Source: a bacterium (lineage in GTDB: Bacteria; SZUA-79; Acidulodesulfobacterales; Acidulodesulfobacteraceae). From it: 45,074 bases of DNA. The translations under genes were made by a program, and so were the position numbers. The DNA lies in NCBI GenBank assembly GCA_027319095.1, contig DAHVNW010000014.1:1-45074 (forward strand), given 5' to 3'. Positions 1 to 6,948 of the stretch are shown in pieces. Within the stretch, counting starts at the first letter, position 1, and every line of letters begins with the position of its first letter. The notes under the pieces are model-generated. The model was not told where the DNA came from. It saw only the letters and a list, made by a program, of their open reading frames with translations, and searched no databases.

Positions 1-101
1 GGTCTTTCCGTGTCTTTCCTCTTTTATCCTGTTGAATATGGAAGCCTCCTGTTTTAGAAAGTTTTACGTAAAAGCTTATATGATGGGAATGCAAATGCCT
101 T
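1..101. other. left-edge stretch, possible start of a further minus-strand gene
   Basis: On the minus strand, downstream of the DUF302 gene, there is a perfect Shine-Dalgarno AGGAGG (complement of 45-50) and a second purine-rich stretch nearer the edge. No ATG, GTG or TTG follows within the window, so a next gene of the sox operon may begin just beyond base 1. On the plus strand a frame is open from base 1 to a TAG at 55-57, which could equally be the end of a convergent gene. Neither reading can be settled here. Confidence 0.2.
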
Positions 102-659
102 TTAAAATCCTGTCTTTACGGAATCCATAATTTGAATAATCTGCTTCGTTACGGCTATGATTGTTTTTTTCTGCTCGGCATTGTTTTTAAAGAGTTTAGA
201 GAAATAGGTAGGCAAAAGGGAAATCATCACCGTATATTCGCCGTCTTTATAAATAGCTATCTTGCACGGCATAAACGCAGCGTAGTTCATATTATATTTT
301 AAAAGTTTATAGCCGTACAGCAGCTTGCAAAACTCGACTACCTTCAATTCGGGAATTTTATATCCTATTCCTTTTATGCCCGTTGATATAGGAGCAATAG
401 CGATAATACTGTAGTTTGCGCTTTCTATTCCCTGCTTTAGGTCGAAAAAGGCGCTTTTAAAGCTCTTTTTAACCTTGACGATATAAAAAGGGCCCTTGGG
501 AATTTTTACCGCAAAGGAGTTCGCAGGGTAAAAAACAGCGATAAAAAATATCGAAACGAGGGCAAAAATTAAAAAAATAGTGAAGCCTTTTGTTTTACCG
601 CTTCGCTTTCGGCCTGCGGCCTCATGAAGTTCATGCGGAACTTTCTTAGAAACTTCCAT
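102..659 (-). CDS. DUF302 family protein, membrane-anchored
   Basis: The 185-residue product has a basic N-terminus (about residues 1-24), one hydrophobic segment (about 25-48) and a soluble domain of about 130 residues that resembles the DUF302 fold. The segment VEFCKLLYGYKLLKYN followed by MPCKIAIY matches the family pattern around its conserved Cys and Pro-Cys. The hydrophobic segment is probably an uncleaved anchor or a signal peptide, placing the domain outside the membrane. It is the last complete gene after soxY and soxZ, 21 bases from soxZ, so it is probably co-transcribed. DUF302 proteins are often found beside sulfur-oxidation genes, but the biochemical role is unknown. The start has a GAGGG ribosome site. 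Confidence 0.7.
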   Translation of the reverse strand: MEVSKKVPHELHEAAGRKRSGKTKGFTIFLIFALVSIFFIAVFYPANSFAVKIPKGPFYIVKVKKSFKSAFFDLKQGIESANYSIIAIAPISTGIKGIGYKIPELKVVEFCKLLYGYKLLKYNMNYAAFMPCKIAIYKDGEYTVMISLLPTYFSKLFKNNAEQKKTIIAVTKQIIQIMDSVKTGF

Positions 660-680
660 TTGTTTCCCTCTTGTTATTTA

Positions 681-1010
681 TTATACTACGTCAATCGTAA
701 CTGTTTTTTTATAAACGTTATGATGGGTATCATACATAACGAACTCTAACGGCGCTTTTTTGTCGGCTTTTAAGTAAAAGGCCAAAAAGGGGTTACTAGC
801 AATACCCGTACCGTAATGGCAGACCGTAATTAATTTCTTGTCGTAATAAACATCGACCTTGTTTATAATCCACATCGGTATTATCTTTCCTGTTTTAGGA
901 TTTTTAACGAGACCCGTATCCATGGGATGTTTTATTAAACTTAATACCTTTATTATTTTTCCTTTTTTAACTCTTCCGGGAACTCTAACTAAAATTGTTC
1001 CTAATTTCAT
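681..1010 (-). CDS. soxZ: SoxZ, sulfur-carrier complex subunit
   Basis: SoxZ is the structural half of the periplasmic SoxYZ carrier on which thiosulfate-derived sulfur is oxidised. The 109-residue product has the family length and the characteristic segments LIKHPMDTGLVKN, IPMWIINKVDV and ASNPFLAFYLKA, matching the immunoglobulin-like SoxZ fold. It has no signal peptide, as expected, because SoxZ is exported together with Tat-targeted SoxY. It lies 58 bases after soxY and 21 before the DUF302 gene. soxA, soxX, soxB and soxCD are not in the window, so this may be a truncated Sox system, or SoxYZ may serve as a sulfur shuttle for other enzymes. Confidence 0.9.
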   Translation of the reverse strand: MKLGTILVRVPGRVKKGKIIKVLSLIKHPMDTGLVKNPKTGKIIPMWIINKVDVYYDKKLITVCHYGTGIASNPFLAFYLKADKKAPLEFVMYDTHHNVYKKTVTIDVV

Positions 1011-1068
1011 AATTTTGCACCTCTTGATTTAATATTTATACTTTATATTTATATTAAAAAATTCAAAA

Positions 1069-1587
1069 TTAACAGCCTCCAACCGTTACCTTAACAAACT
1101 TTCTTCCGCCATAAACACTCCCGTCAGAATATTCGGCAAGGATTTGAACGTATGATTCCTGTTCAAGCTTTATCCTTGTAGATATATAGGCTTTACCGTT
1201 AGCGGGCGTAATATCAAACGAACCCTGAACGGCATGCGGATTATTAAGGTCGTATACGTAAAAGGTTTTAAGATATTTTTGCGGCGTCATCTTCAGTCCC
1301 ACTTCCATAGTTAACGGAACCATTGCGCCGTTTTGTGCAATAAACGGAAGTCTAATTTTTGGAATTAAAAGTTTTTCTTCGGCAGTTGGCGTCCCTTTTA
1401 CCCACGTAACTTTTTTTCCATTAACCTCTTTAACATAAGCTTTGTTTACTTTAACGGCTTTAAATTTTGCGATTTTGGCAAAGGCTTTTTCTGTTTTTCC
1501 TAAAATTATATCGGAGCCTATTATTGTCGCAGCACTTACAACGGCAGTTTTCTTGATAAAATCCCTTCTCGAAATATTATTGTTCAT
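1069..1587 (-). CDS. soxY: SoxY, sulfur-carrying subunit with C-terminal cysteine
   Basis: SoxY carries sulfur intermediates on a cysteine at the tip of a flexible C-terminal arm. The 172-residue product begins with a Tat signal (SRRDFIKKTAVVSAATI, about residues 6-22) and has the SoxY beta-sandwich. The usual C-terminal motif is GGCGG. Here the protein stops right after the cysteine (VTVGGC then TAA), so the final two glycines are missing. The frame and the stop are clear in the sequence. A GGGGGA ribosome site precedes the ATG. It is the first recognisable gene of the soxY-soxZ-DUF302 unit, and a TetR-type operator palindrome lies about 230 bases upstream. Confidence 0.88.
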   Translation of the reverse strand: MNNNISRRDFIKKTAVVSAATIIGSDIILGKTEKAFAKIAKFKAVKVNKAYVKEVNGKKVTWVKGTPTAEEKLLIPKIRLPFIAQNGAMVPLTMEVGLKMTPQKYLKTFYVYDLNNPHAVQGSFDITPANGKAYISTRIKLEQESYVQILAEYSDGSVYGGRKFVKVTVGGC

Positions 1588-1649
1588 TTTTTATTCCCCC
1601 ATTAATTTTAAATATTAAGCATATCCTTTAAAAAAAATCCCAAATTTTT

Positions 1650-1802
1650 CTAAATTTGCAATGAAGCATCGGGATTAGCCAATTTAATTTTTACGCCTTC
1701 TTTTAAAAGAAACTTGAGTCCGGCTGACGTTGACACACAAAATATTAAATTCACCATAAACAGCGGCCACAAGATACTAAATGCTAAACGAGTTAAAATC
1801 AA
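1650..1802 (-). CDS. possible small membrane peptide ahead of soxY
   Basis: An open frame of 50 codons with a TTG start (internal ATG at 1757) ends in LANPDASLQI. It has one hydrophobic stretch (about residues 4-24) and then a short polar tail. Codon choice looks like that of neighbouring genes, and the frame lies between the probable sox promoter/operator and soxY. No Shine-Dalgarno sequence is visible before either start and I do not recognise a family. It may be a real leader peptide, the remnant of a longer gene, or chance. Confidence 0.22.
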   Translation of the reverse strand: MILTRLAFSILWPLFMVNLIFCVSTSAGLKFLLKEGVKIKLANPDASLQI

Positions 1803-1816
1803 ATCGGATGACTGTT

Positions 1817-1836
1817 AATACCGAACATTCGGTATT
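1817..1836. promoter_or_regulatory. TetR-type operator palindrome upstream of sox genes
   Basis: AATACCGAACATTCGGTATT is a perfect inverted repeat with 9-base arms and a 2-base centre, the size expected for a TetR dimer. The same core (AATAnCGAACAT) recurs at the tetR promoter, with one difference in 12. On the minus strand a weak promoter (TTGTTA, 17 bases, TATTCC) lies just upstream of the palindrome, so binding would cover the start of a transcript leading into soxY. Confidence 0.65.
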
Positions 1837-1876
1837 AAATTGGAATATGCCACATCTGTTTAATTAACAATCATTT

Positions 1877-2470
1877 TTAAACGCTACTTGGTTTAAGGAT
1901 TTCCCAAACTGATTCAAATACTATATCTTTATAATTGAATATGTCATCTTTAATAACTTTATCCCATTTAACTTGAATAAGCCTTATCGGTATTCCAGTT
2001 AAACATACGGTTGCTATATAACTATTCATTTTTTTGATATTTCCTTTTTTCATCTCATTATTTAAAAATGTCCGCAACAGGTGAAAAGGACCTGATGAAC
2101 AAATGGGCTTGACGCCTTTTATAATTTCTTTATGCTTAACGTTTAATGCATATTCCATCATTATGTGATCATCTTTGGCCACTCTAATTATACCATAGAC
2201 AAACTCTTTTATTTTATTTTCGGTAGTTTTGTTTGATTTTATAATATTATTAAATAAATTATTTAATAATAAGACCGTATTGTCAAATAATGAAATAGCT
2301 ATTTCTTCTTTGCTATTGAAATGGTGATATATTGCTCCAGTGCTTACGCTCAGTTCTTTTGCGATATCCCTTACTGTAGTATTATGATAACCTTTTAATA
2401 CAAAAAGCCCCATCGATTTTTTTAAAATTCGATTACGGGTTAATAACGATCTTTCGTCATTCTTTTTCAT
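1877..2470 (-). CDS. TetR/AcrR family transcriptional regulator
   Basis: The product is a one-component repressor-type regulator. The N-terminal helix-turn-helix is clear: GLFVLKGYHNTTVRDIAKEL, then SVSTGAIYHHFNSKEEI, the canonical TetR recognition helix ending in YHHF. The C-terminal ligand domain (about residues 60-197) is not recognisable to a subfamily. An upstream ATG at 2494 gives an 8-residue hydrophobic extension; I prefer the start at 2470 because the promoter places the transcript start near 2511 and TetR proteins begin close to the first helix. No clear ribosome site supports either start. It probably regulates itself and the sox unit downstream of it. Confidence 0.88.
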   Translation of the reverse strand: MKKNDERSLLTRNRILKKSMGLFVLKGYHNTTVRDIAKELSVSTGAIYHHFNSKEEIAISLFDNTVLLLNNLFNNIIKSNKTTENKIKEFVYGIIRVAKDDHIMMEYALNVKHKEIIKGVKPICSSGPFHLLRTFLNNEMKKGNIKKMNSYIATVCLTGIPIRLIQVKWDKVIKDDIFNYKDIVFESVWEILKPSSV

Positions 2471-2500
2471 TGATAATAGAAAAAATAAAAACATTACAAT

Positions 2501-2547
2501 TGTTCGGTATGTTCGTTATTATATAATTTATCATTTAGCATTGTCAA
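2501..2547 (-). promoter_or_regulatory. tetR promoter with overlapping operator
   Basis: On the minus strand TTGACA (complement of 2542-2547), an 18-base spacer and TATAAT (complement of 2518-2523) form a strong sigma-70 promoter. Immediately downstream, 2501-2520 read on the minus strand contains AACGAACAT and ACCGAACA, two direct copies of the half-site found in the perfect palindrome near soxY. A repressor bound here would block its own transcription. Confidence 0.7.
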
Positions 2548-2734
2548 TATAATTTTTTTTAATGTTTTTTAATTTTTTATCGGCCGCTATATAAAGCTAA
2601 CCCTATTCTCATTATATTTATCTTTTATATAAAATAATGTTATTTTAAACTTTTATTTTAATATGCCCGATTATTGAAGTTTATTTTAACAAAATATTTA
2701 TAAAAAATAATATAAAAGATTTTATAAAAAATGT

Positions 2735-3373
2735 TTAATATTGGTGGTAAAACGACAAAACCGACTTACCGTGCATTTTTTCGGCGGCAAGTTCGAATGG
2801 CTGGTATTTATTCGATAACTTTTCGAGTTTATCGTGTTGTATTATTATATCGGCGACGTTTTTAGAAACAGAAAGACTAAAATTTTCGGTTATTTTTTCA
2901 ATAGTCTTCCCGCATAGCCCCAATGAAAAATTATCGCCGCCGCTGTCTTCTAAATCGTGCGGTTTTTCTATTTCTAATCTTACCCTGTCGTTTCTTTTCA
3001 AATACGGCGGGTCTATGAAAATGAAATCCGGCTTATATTCGGTTAAAACTCCCCTTTCTATGGCTCTTAAAACGTCTTTTTTAATGATTTTGACTTTTTC
3101 TTCGACGCCGAAGCGCTTTGACAGATTAATGATTATAGATATTAATTCAGGGGAACTTTCAATGAAAATACAAAACGCCGCTCCCCTTGAAATTGCCTCG
3201 AAGCCCACGCTGCCGGTCCCGGCATATAAATCGCAAAAAACTTTGCCCTCGATATCCTGCCCCAAAACGTTAAATAAAACTCCTTTTAAAAAATCCGACG
3301 ACGGCGAAACGTTTTTTATATCGAATACGTTAGGTATTTTTCTGCCTTTTAACGAACCTGCGATAATGCGCAT
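2735..3373 (-). CDS. rsmD: RsmD, 16S rRNA (guanine-966-N2)-methyltransferase
   Basis: RsmD methylates G966 of 16S rRNA in the assembled small subunit. The 212-residue product has the signature N-terminus MRIIAGSLKGRKI, the SAM-binding motif DLYAGTGSVGFEAISRGA (about residues 48-65) and the catalytic motif DFIFIDPPY. The length is slightly above the usual 185-200 residues because of an insert after the DPPY motif. It follows the Crp/Fnr gene with an 11-base gap, so the two are probably one transcript. Confidence 0.92.
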   Translation of the reverse strand: MRIIAGSLKGRKIPNVFDIKNVSPSSDFLKGVLFNVLGQDIEGKVFCDLYAGTGSVGFEAISRGAAFCIFIESSPELISIIINLSKRFGVEEKVKIIKKDVLRAIERGVLTEYKPDFIFIDPPYLKRNDRVRLEIEKPHDLEDSGGDNFSLGLCGKTIEKITENFSLSVSKNVADIIIQHDKLEKLSNKYQPFELAAEKMHGKSVLSFYHQY

Positions 3374-3384
3374 GGATTCAATAT

Positions 3385-4017
3385 TTAATATCCCAAATCT
3401 TCCAACTTTTTTTTGTCGAGAATAATAATATCTCTTTTATCTAATTTTATAATATTTTTGGACGCAAAATCTTTTAAAGCGCGGGAAACCACCTCGCGTG
3501 CAGTTCCTGCTATATCGGCGATTATTTTTTGGCTCAGTTTCTTGCCTTCGAACAAAAGAAGTATCTTTGCGATTCTTTCCTGAACGTGCTTAAGCGAAAG
3601 GTCTTCTATTGTGCTAGTAAGATATCTTAATTTCTCGGCCATGCTTCTAATTATATTTAACGATATTTCAGGATATTTATAAATAAGGTCTATGATATTT
3701 TCGCGCGATAATATATATATCTTCGCAGCAGTAACGGCATCTGCAGACGCCGGATTTACGTCTTTAACGAAAACGGTTACGTCGTTAAAAGAGTCGCCTG
3801 GATAGATAAGTTTAAGTATCTGCTCCCTCCCGTCTTTAGAAGATTTATAAACCTTTACCGTTCCTTCTAAGACGAAGTAAATTCCCTTCGATTTGTCCCC
3901 TTCTAAAAAAATATTCTCTCCCGCCTCGTAAGCTTCTTCCCTGAAAAGAGAGCCGACCTCTTCCATTACATCATCGTTTAAAGATTTAAAATAATCTAAA
4001 TTCCTAATATTTTCCAT
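3385..4017 (-). CDS. Crp/Fnr family transcriptional regulator
   Basis: The 210-residue protein has an N-terminal cyclic-nucleotide-binding-type beta-roll (about 10-125, with FLEGDKSKGIYFVLEGTVKVY), a dimerisation helix and a C-terminal winged helix. The recognition helix TAREVVSRALKDF contains the E-x-x-S-R pattern that in FNR and DNR contacts TGA half-sites. It has no cysteine cluster, so it is not an FNR-type oxygen sensor; a DNR-like or effector-binding mode is possible. Two sites of the type it should read lie at the NO-detoxification genes at 33.25-33.31 kb. The link is inference. Confidence 0.88.
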   Translation of the reverse strand: MENIRNLDYFKSLNDDVMEEVGSLFREEAYEAGENIFLEGDKSKGIYFVLEGTVKVYKSSKDGREQILKLIYPGDSFNDVTVFVKDVNPASADAVTAAKIYILSRENIIDLIYKYPEISLNIIRSMAEKLRYLTSTIEDLSLKHVQERIAKILLLFEGKKLSQKIIADIAGTAREVVSRALKDFASKNIIKLDKRDIIILDKKKLEDLGY

Positions 4018-4090
4018 AAATAGAATATTTATTATTATTTTTTATGTTGTATATTATATAATAAAACCAAATAAATTTGTAAAATCTCTA

Positions 4091-4119
4091 TTTAAAGGCG
4101 GACACAATTATGATATAAT
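4091..4119 (+). promoter_or_regulatory. probable promoter of the FmdB-type gene
   Basis: TTTAAA (4091-4096), a 17-base spacer and TATAAT (4114-4119) form a plausible sigma-70 promoter on the plus strand. It stands 43 bases before the ATG, which has an AAGGAGG ribosome site about 12 bases upstream. Confidence 0.4.
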
Positions 4120-4161
4120 AAACATACCGGTAAATATTTTTGAAGGAGGTAAAAAAAATAA

Positions 4162-4449
4162 ATGCCTATTAGGGAATACAAGTGCAAAGACTGCGGAAAT
4201 TATATCGAAATTATTCAGGGGGTTAACGAAAAACCTTTAGAAAAATGCGGAAAATGCGGCGGAAAATTAGAAAAGCTTATTTCTAACTCAAGTTTCGTAT
4301 TAAAAGGGTCGGGGTGGTATAAAACCGATTACGGCAGTTCCGGCGGAAACGGCGGAAATAAAGCCGAAAAAGTCAAGGAGGACAACAAGGCTGCAGCAGC
4401 TCCGGCGCCGTCATGCTCTTGCGCAGGCGGTGCTTGTGGACATAAATAA
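4162..4449 (+). CDS. FmdB family zinc-ribbon protein
   Basis: The 95-residue protein starts MPIREYKCKDCG and carries CxxC and CGKCGG pairs (about residues 8-11 and 30-36) that form the FmdB/CxxC_CXXC_SSSS zinc ribbon. The middle is a Gly/Lys/Ala-rich linker, and the C-terminus has a second cysteine-rich tail (CSCAGGACGHK) that could hold another metal ion. FmdB proteins are small putative regulators of unknown mechanism. The gene for the alkylguanine methyltransferase starts inside its last codons (20-base overlap), which suggests translational coupling. Confidence 0.82.
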   Translation: MPIREYKCKDCGNYIEIIQGVNEKPLEKCGKCGGKLEKLISNSSFVLKGSGWYKTDYGSSGGNGGNKAEKVKEDNKAAAAPAPSCSCAGGACGHK

Positions 4450-4987
4450 TTTGTTTAAATTATTGTACGGAAACGGGTTTTTAAATCTTGAAATAATTTT
4501 TTCGGAAAATTATATAGAAGAGATAAATTTTATCGGTAAAAAAAATATAAATCATGCGGACGAAAAGAGAGTATTGGGCTTTAAAAACCTGCCCCATGTT
4601 AAATATCTATTAGGACTTTTAGATTTGTACTTTTCCGAAAAAGAAGCGCCGTTCGATATTTCCGCTAAATTTGAAAGAATACCCGTTAATTTTAATGGTT
4701 ATTCAAATTTTACGGCGAAAATACTAAAAACATTGCGCTCGACTGCAGAATATGGCGAAACAACATCCTATAAAAATCTTGCCCTGGCGGCCGGACTCGA
4801 CAAAAAGTATTCGAGAGCTTGCGCCGGCGCGCTGTCAAAAAATAAAACGCCGCTTTTAATCCCCTGCCACAGGGTTATAATGGATAGCGGCAAATTAGGC
4901 GGATATTCCGGCGGCGGCGGAGTTTCGCTGAAGGCCAAACTTCTTTCTATGGAAAAACGTAATTCGTCTCAATCCCGCATATCATAA
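4430..4987 (+). CDS. ogt: methylated-DNA--[protein]-cysteine S-methyltransferase
   Basis: This suicide repair protein transfers alkyl groups from O6-alkylguanine in DNA to its own cysteine. The acceptor motif is intact (LLIPCHRVIMDSGKLGGYSGG, Cys near residue 145), and the helix-turn-helix region with TAEYGETTSYKNLA and the Arg finger region precede it. The 185-residue length fits an Ogt-type enzyme with a divergent N-terminal domain. The start is GTG at 4430 inside the fmdB-like gene, with a second GTG two codons later; translation is probably coupled. It is convergent with the nif operon. Confidence 0.88.
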   Translation: MLVDINNLFKLLYGNGFLNLEIIFSENYIEEINFIGKKNINHADEKRVLGFKNLPHVKYLLGLLDLYFSEKEAPFDISAKFERIPVNFNGYSNFTAKILKTLRSTAEYGETTSYKNLALAAGLDKKYSRACAGALSKNKTPLLIPCHRVIMDSGKLGGYSGGGGVSLKAKLLSMEKRNSSQSRIS

Positions 4988-5020
4988 ATAACGCATAAAC
5001 TTAAAAATACGGTTAACTTA

Positions 5021-5431
5021 CTAACTTAACGCATACAAGCCTTCCTCTGCCGTCCTGATTCTTTCCGCCAGCCCGACGGGTATAATAAATATTTTGCCGT
5101 CGCCGTAATGGCTCGATTGGTTAATGCTTATAATGATTTTTATAATTTTTTTCACCTCTTTTTCTAATACAACGATTGAAATCATCCTTTTGGGTAAAAA
5201 ATAAAAATCGTTGTCGGCACTGAAATCAGAGTTTGGATTAATTTTATTTAATCCTGGATCGAGTTCGTTTGCGAGTCCGCCCTGTCCCTTTTGTTTTCCC
5301 CTGCCGTGAACCGAATAGAACGTCATCTGGCTAAAACCTTCGTTATCGAGGGCCGATTTCGTTTCCTGGACTTTATGCCTTCTTATTATAGCTAAAATTT
5401 CTACTATTTTTTCTTCAAAGCGGGATTCCAT
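5021..5431 (-). CDS. nifI2: NifI2, PII-type nitrogenase regulator
   Basis: NifI1 and NifI2 form a PII complex that shuts off nitrogenase activity in response to ammonium by binding the MoFe protein; 2-oxoglutarate relieves it. The 136-residue product has the PII core with GRGKQKGQGG, a longer T-loop insert (about residues 50-75) typical of NifI2, and the C-terminal signature SHYGDGKIFIIPV. The usual T-loop tyrosine of GlnB is absent. It is the last gene of the nif operon, 90 bases after nifI1. In most genomes with these genes they sit between nifH and nifD, so this position is unusual. It has a TCCTCC-complement ribosome site. Confidence 0.88.
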   Translation of the reverse strand: MESRFEEKIVEILAIIRRHKVQETKSALDNEGFSQMTFYSVHGRGKQKGQGGLANELDPGLNKINPNSDFSADNDFYFLPKRMISIVVLEKEVKKIIKIIISINQSSHYGDGKIFIIPVGLAERIRTAEEGLYALS

Positions 5432-5521
5432 CGATAGTCCTCCTATTTATCCAAGTATCCGGTTCGAAATCGGATACCCTTCTTTTTTTAAAGTAACAAA
5501 CATATAAAATATATAAACCGG

Positions 5522-5842
5522 TTACAGCCCTTCCGCTCCGGTCCTTACCGTATATGCGTTAGATACCGGAATGACGAATATTTTCCCGTCTCCTATATGT
5601 CCGGTAACGGCATTTTCCTGAATAATATCGCAAACCTTTCCCGCGTCTTTTTTGTCCACGACTATCATCATCTCTAATTTAGGCAACTCGTCGTAAACTA
5701 TATCGCCTACTTTAATGCCTTTTTGTTTTCCTCTTCCGAATACATGCATTTTGGTAACCGAAACAAACCCGCTTTCTTCAAGCGCTTTAAGAACGTCTTT
5801 TTCTTTTTCAGGCCTTATAATTGCCCTAACCATTTCCATCAT
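5522..5842 (-). CDS. nifI1: NifI1, PII-type nitrogenase regulator
   Basis: The 106-residue product is a compact PII protein: MEMVRAIIRPEKEKDVLKAL, FGRGKQKGIKVGD and the C-terminal GHIGDGKIFVIPVSNAYTVRTGAEG. The short T-loop (about 38-55) fits NifI1. It partners with NifI2 in post-translational control of nitrogenase. The presence of both, rather than a DraT/DraG pair, suggests archaeal/clostridial/deltaproteobacterial-type control. The second Met (residue 2) is an equally good start. The gene follows the ANTAR regulator after 31 bases. Confidence 0.9.
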   Translation of the reverse strand: MMEMVRAIIRPEKEKDVLKALEESGFVSVTKMHVFGRGKQKGIKVGDIVYDELPKLEMMIVVDKKDAGKVCDIIQENAVTGHIGDGKIFVIPVSNAYTVRTGAEGL

Positions 5843-5873
5843 GATAACTCTCCTTATTTTTTATTATTGGTTT

Positions 5874-6479
5874 TTATGAATCTGTTAAAATAATCGCTTT
5901 TGCAATTTCTTCTATCGGGCGTCCGCTGTTCATGCTCAGCTTTTGTAGCCTCCGATGCGCTTCCCTCTCCGAAATCCCTTCTTTTTCTATTAAAATATTT
6001 TTCGCTTTTCCGATTAATTTTCTATCTTTTATATACTGCTTTAAATTTTCGTTTTCTTTTTTTATGTCACGAAATTTTTTAAAATTTTCTATTGCTATTA
6101 TAGTCTGGGCTAAAATCTCGCTTTTTTTAGCTGGCTTTACTATGTAAGAGAATGCTCCCGACTCTTTCAATTCTTCCATATATTTATCGTAATATTCTAC
6201 GTCATCTGCTCCTGCGGTTAAAAAAATAATAGGAATAGGGCTCTTCTCCATAATTTTTTTGCAGGCAGTGATTCCGTCCATAGACGGCATTTTAATGTCC
6301 ATAAAAATAATATCAGGCTTAAATTCGTCTGCCGATATTACAGCCGCCGCACCGTTATCGGCTTCATATATATTAACCGTAATAGAATTTAAAATAAGTT
6401 TAAGCTCCTCCCTTCTTTCTTTTAAATCGTCAACTATTAAAACTTTTATATTTAAATCTAAACCTTTATCGTTTTTCAT
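5874..6479 (-). CDS. response regulator with RNA-binding ANTAR domain (GnfR-like)
   Basis: The 201-residue protein has a receiver domain (about 10-125) with the acidic pair D17-D18, phosphoacceptor D61 in FMDIKMPSMDG, T88 and K115. After a short coiled coil comes an ANTAR domain (about 145-198: LIGKAKNILIEKEGISEREA...LQKLSMNSGRPIEEIAKAII). ANTAR domains bind paired small RNA hairpins and prevent termination. In Geobacter sulfurreducens the comparable GnfR regulates nif genes by antitermination. This gene sits inside the nif operon between nifX and nifI1, and the nifH leader contains exactly the required kind of terminator. No partner histidine kinase gene is in the window. Confidence 0.88.
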   Translation of the reverse strand: MKNDKGLDLNIKVLIVDDLKERREELKLILNSITVNIYEADNGAAAVISADEFKPDIIFMDIKMPSMDGITACKKIMEKSPIPIIFLTAGADDVEYYDKYMEELKESGAFSYIVKPAKKSEILAQTIIAIENFKKFRDIKKENENLKQYIKDRKLIGKAKNILIEKEGISEREAHRRLQKLSMNSGRPIEEIAKAIILTDS

Positions 6480-6493
6480 AATTTAGTTTGTTA

Positions 6494-6895
6494 TCATGCA
6501 ATGTTTGTGCCATTTGCAACCCCGCTTGTTTTCCCGCTTTCTCTAATAATAATTTTTTTCAGCCATGGCGGCGGATTTTTAGATAAAACTTCCCTTAAAT
6601 CTTCCATTACTTCTTCTATTTTATCGTTAGGCTTGGATTTTACGGGATGAATGCCGGACTTTATAACTCTTGCGGCAGCCGTCCCGCCTATGCTTTCTAC
6701 GAAGATAATCTTTAAATCTTTTAAGCCTTCTATTTTCTTATCTATTTTATTGAGTTCTTCATTTTCTTCTTCAAAATGCCTGTTTTCCAGAAAATTAAAA
6801 CCGCTTTCGTTTACTTCGTAAACTGCAAAATTTTTAGCCCATCCAAAATGGTCGTTGATTAAAATATTATCATTCGTCGCAAAACCTACTTTCAT
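6494..6895 (-). CDS. nifX: NifX/dinitrogenase iron-molybdenum cofactor biosynthesis protein
   Basis: This small carrier of the NifX/NifY/NafY family binds NifB-co or FeMo-co precursors and moves them between NifB, NifEN and the MoFe protein. The product of 133 residues starts MKVGFATND and carries the domain's NDHFGWAKNFAVYEV and GGTAAARVIKSGIHPV segments. An upstream frame allows a start at 6943, but AGGAGG at a spacing of 5 before 6895 makes that the better start. The C-terminal Pro-rich segment (NPPPWLKK) is an extra helix. NifB here lacks the fused NifX domain some lineages have, so this free-standing copy is consistent. Confidence 0.85.
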   Translation of the reverse strand: MKVGFATNDNILINDHFGWAKNFAVYEVNESGFNFLENRHFEEENEELNKIDKKIEGLKDLKIIFVESIGGTAAARVIKSGIHPVKSKPNDKIEEVMEDLREVLSKNPPPWLKKIIIRESGKTSGVANGTNIA

Positions 6896-6948
6896 AATAA
6901 CCTCCTGTTTTGTTATGGGGATAAATTTCAAATCTGTCCCCATATTAT

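Noticed and set aside
3015-3425. plus-strand frame opposite rsmD
   Set aside because: It is the antisense shadow of rsmD and the end of the Crp/Fnr gene; it has no ribosome site or recognisable domain.
5454-5482. tRNA T-arm-like hairpin (GGTTCGAAATC) between nifI1 and nifI2
   Set aside because: No acceptor, D or anticodon arm can be built around it; the upstream bases are the nifI2 start region. Probably chance.
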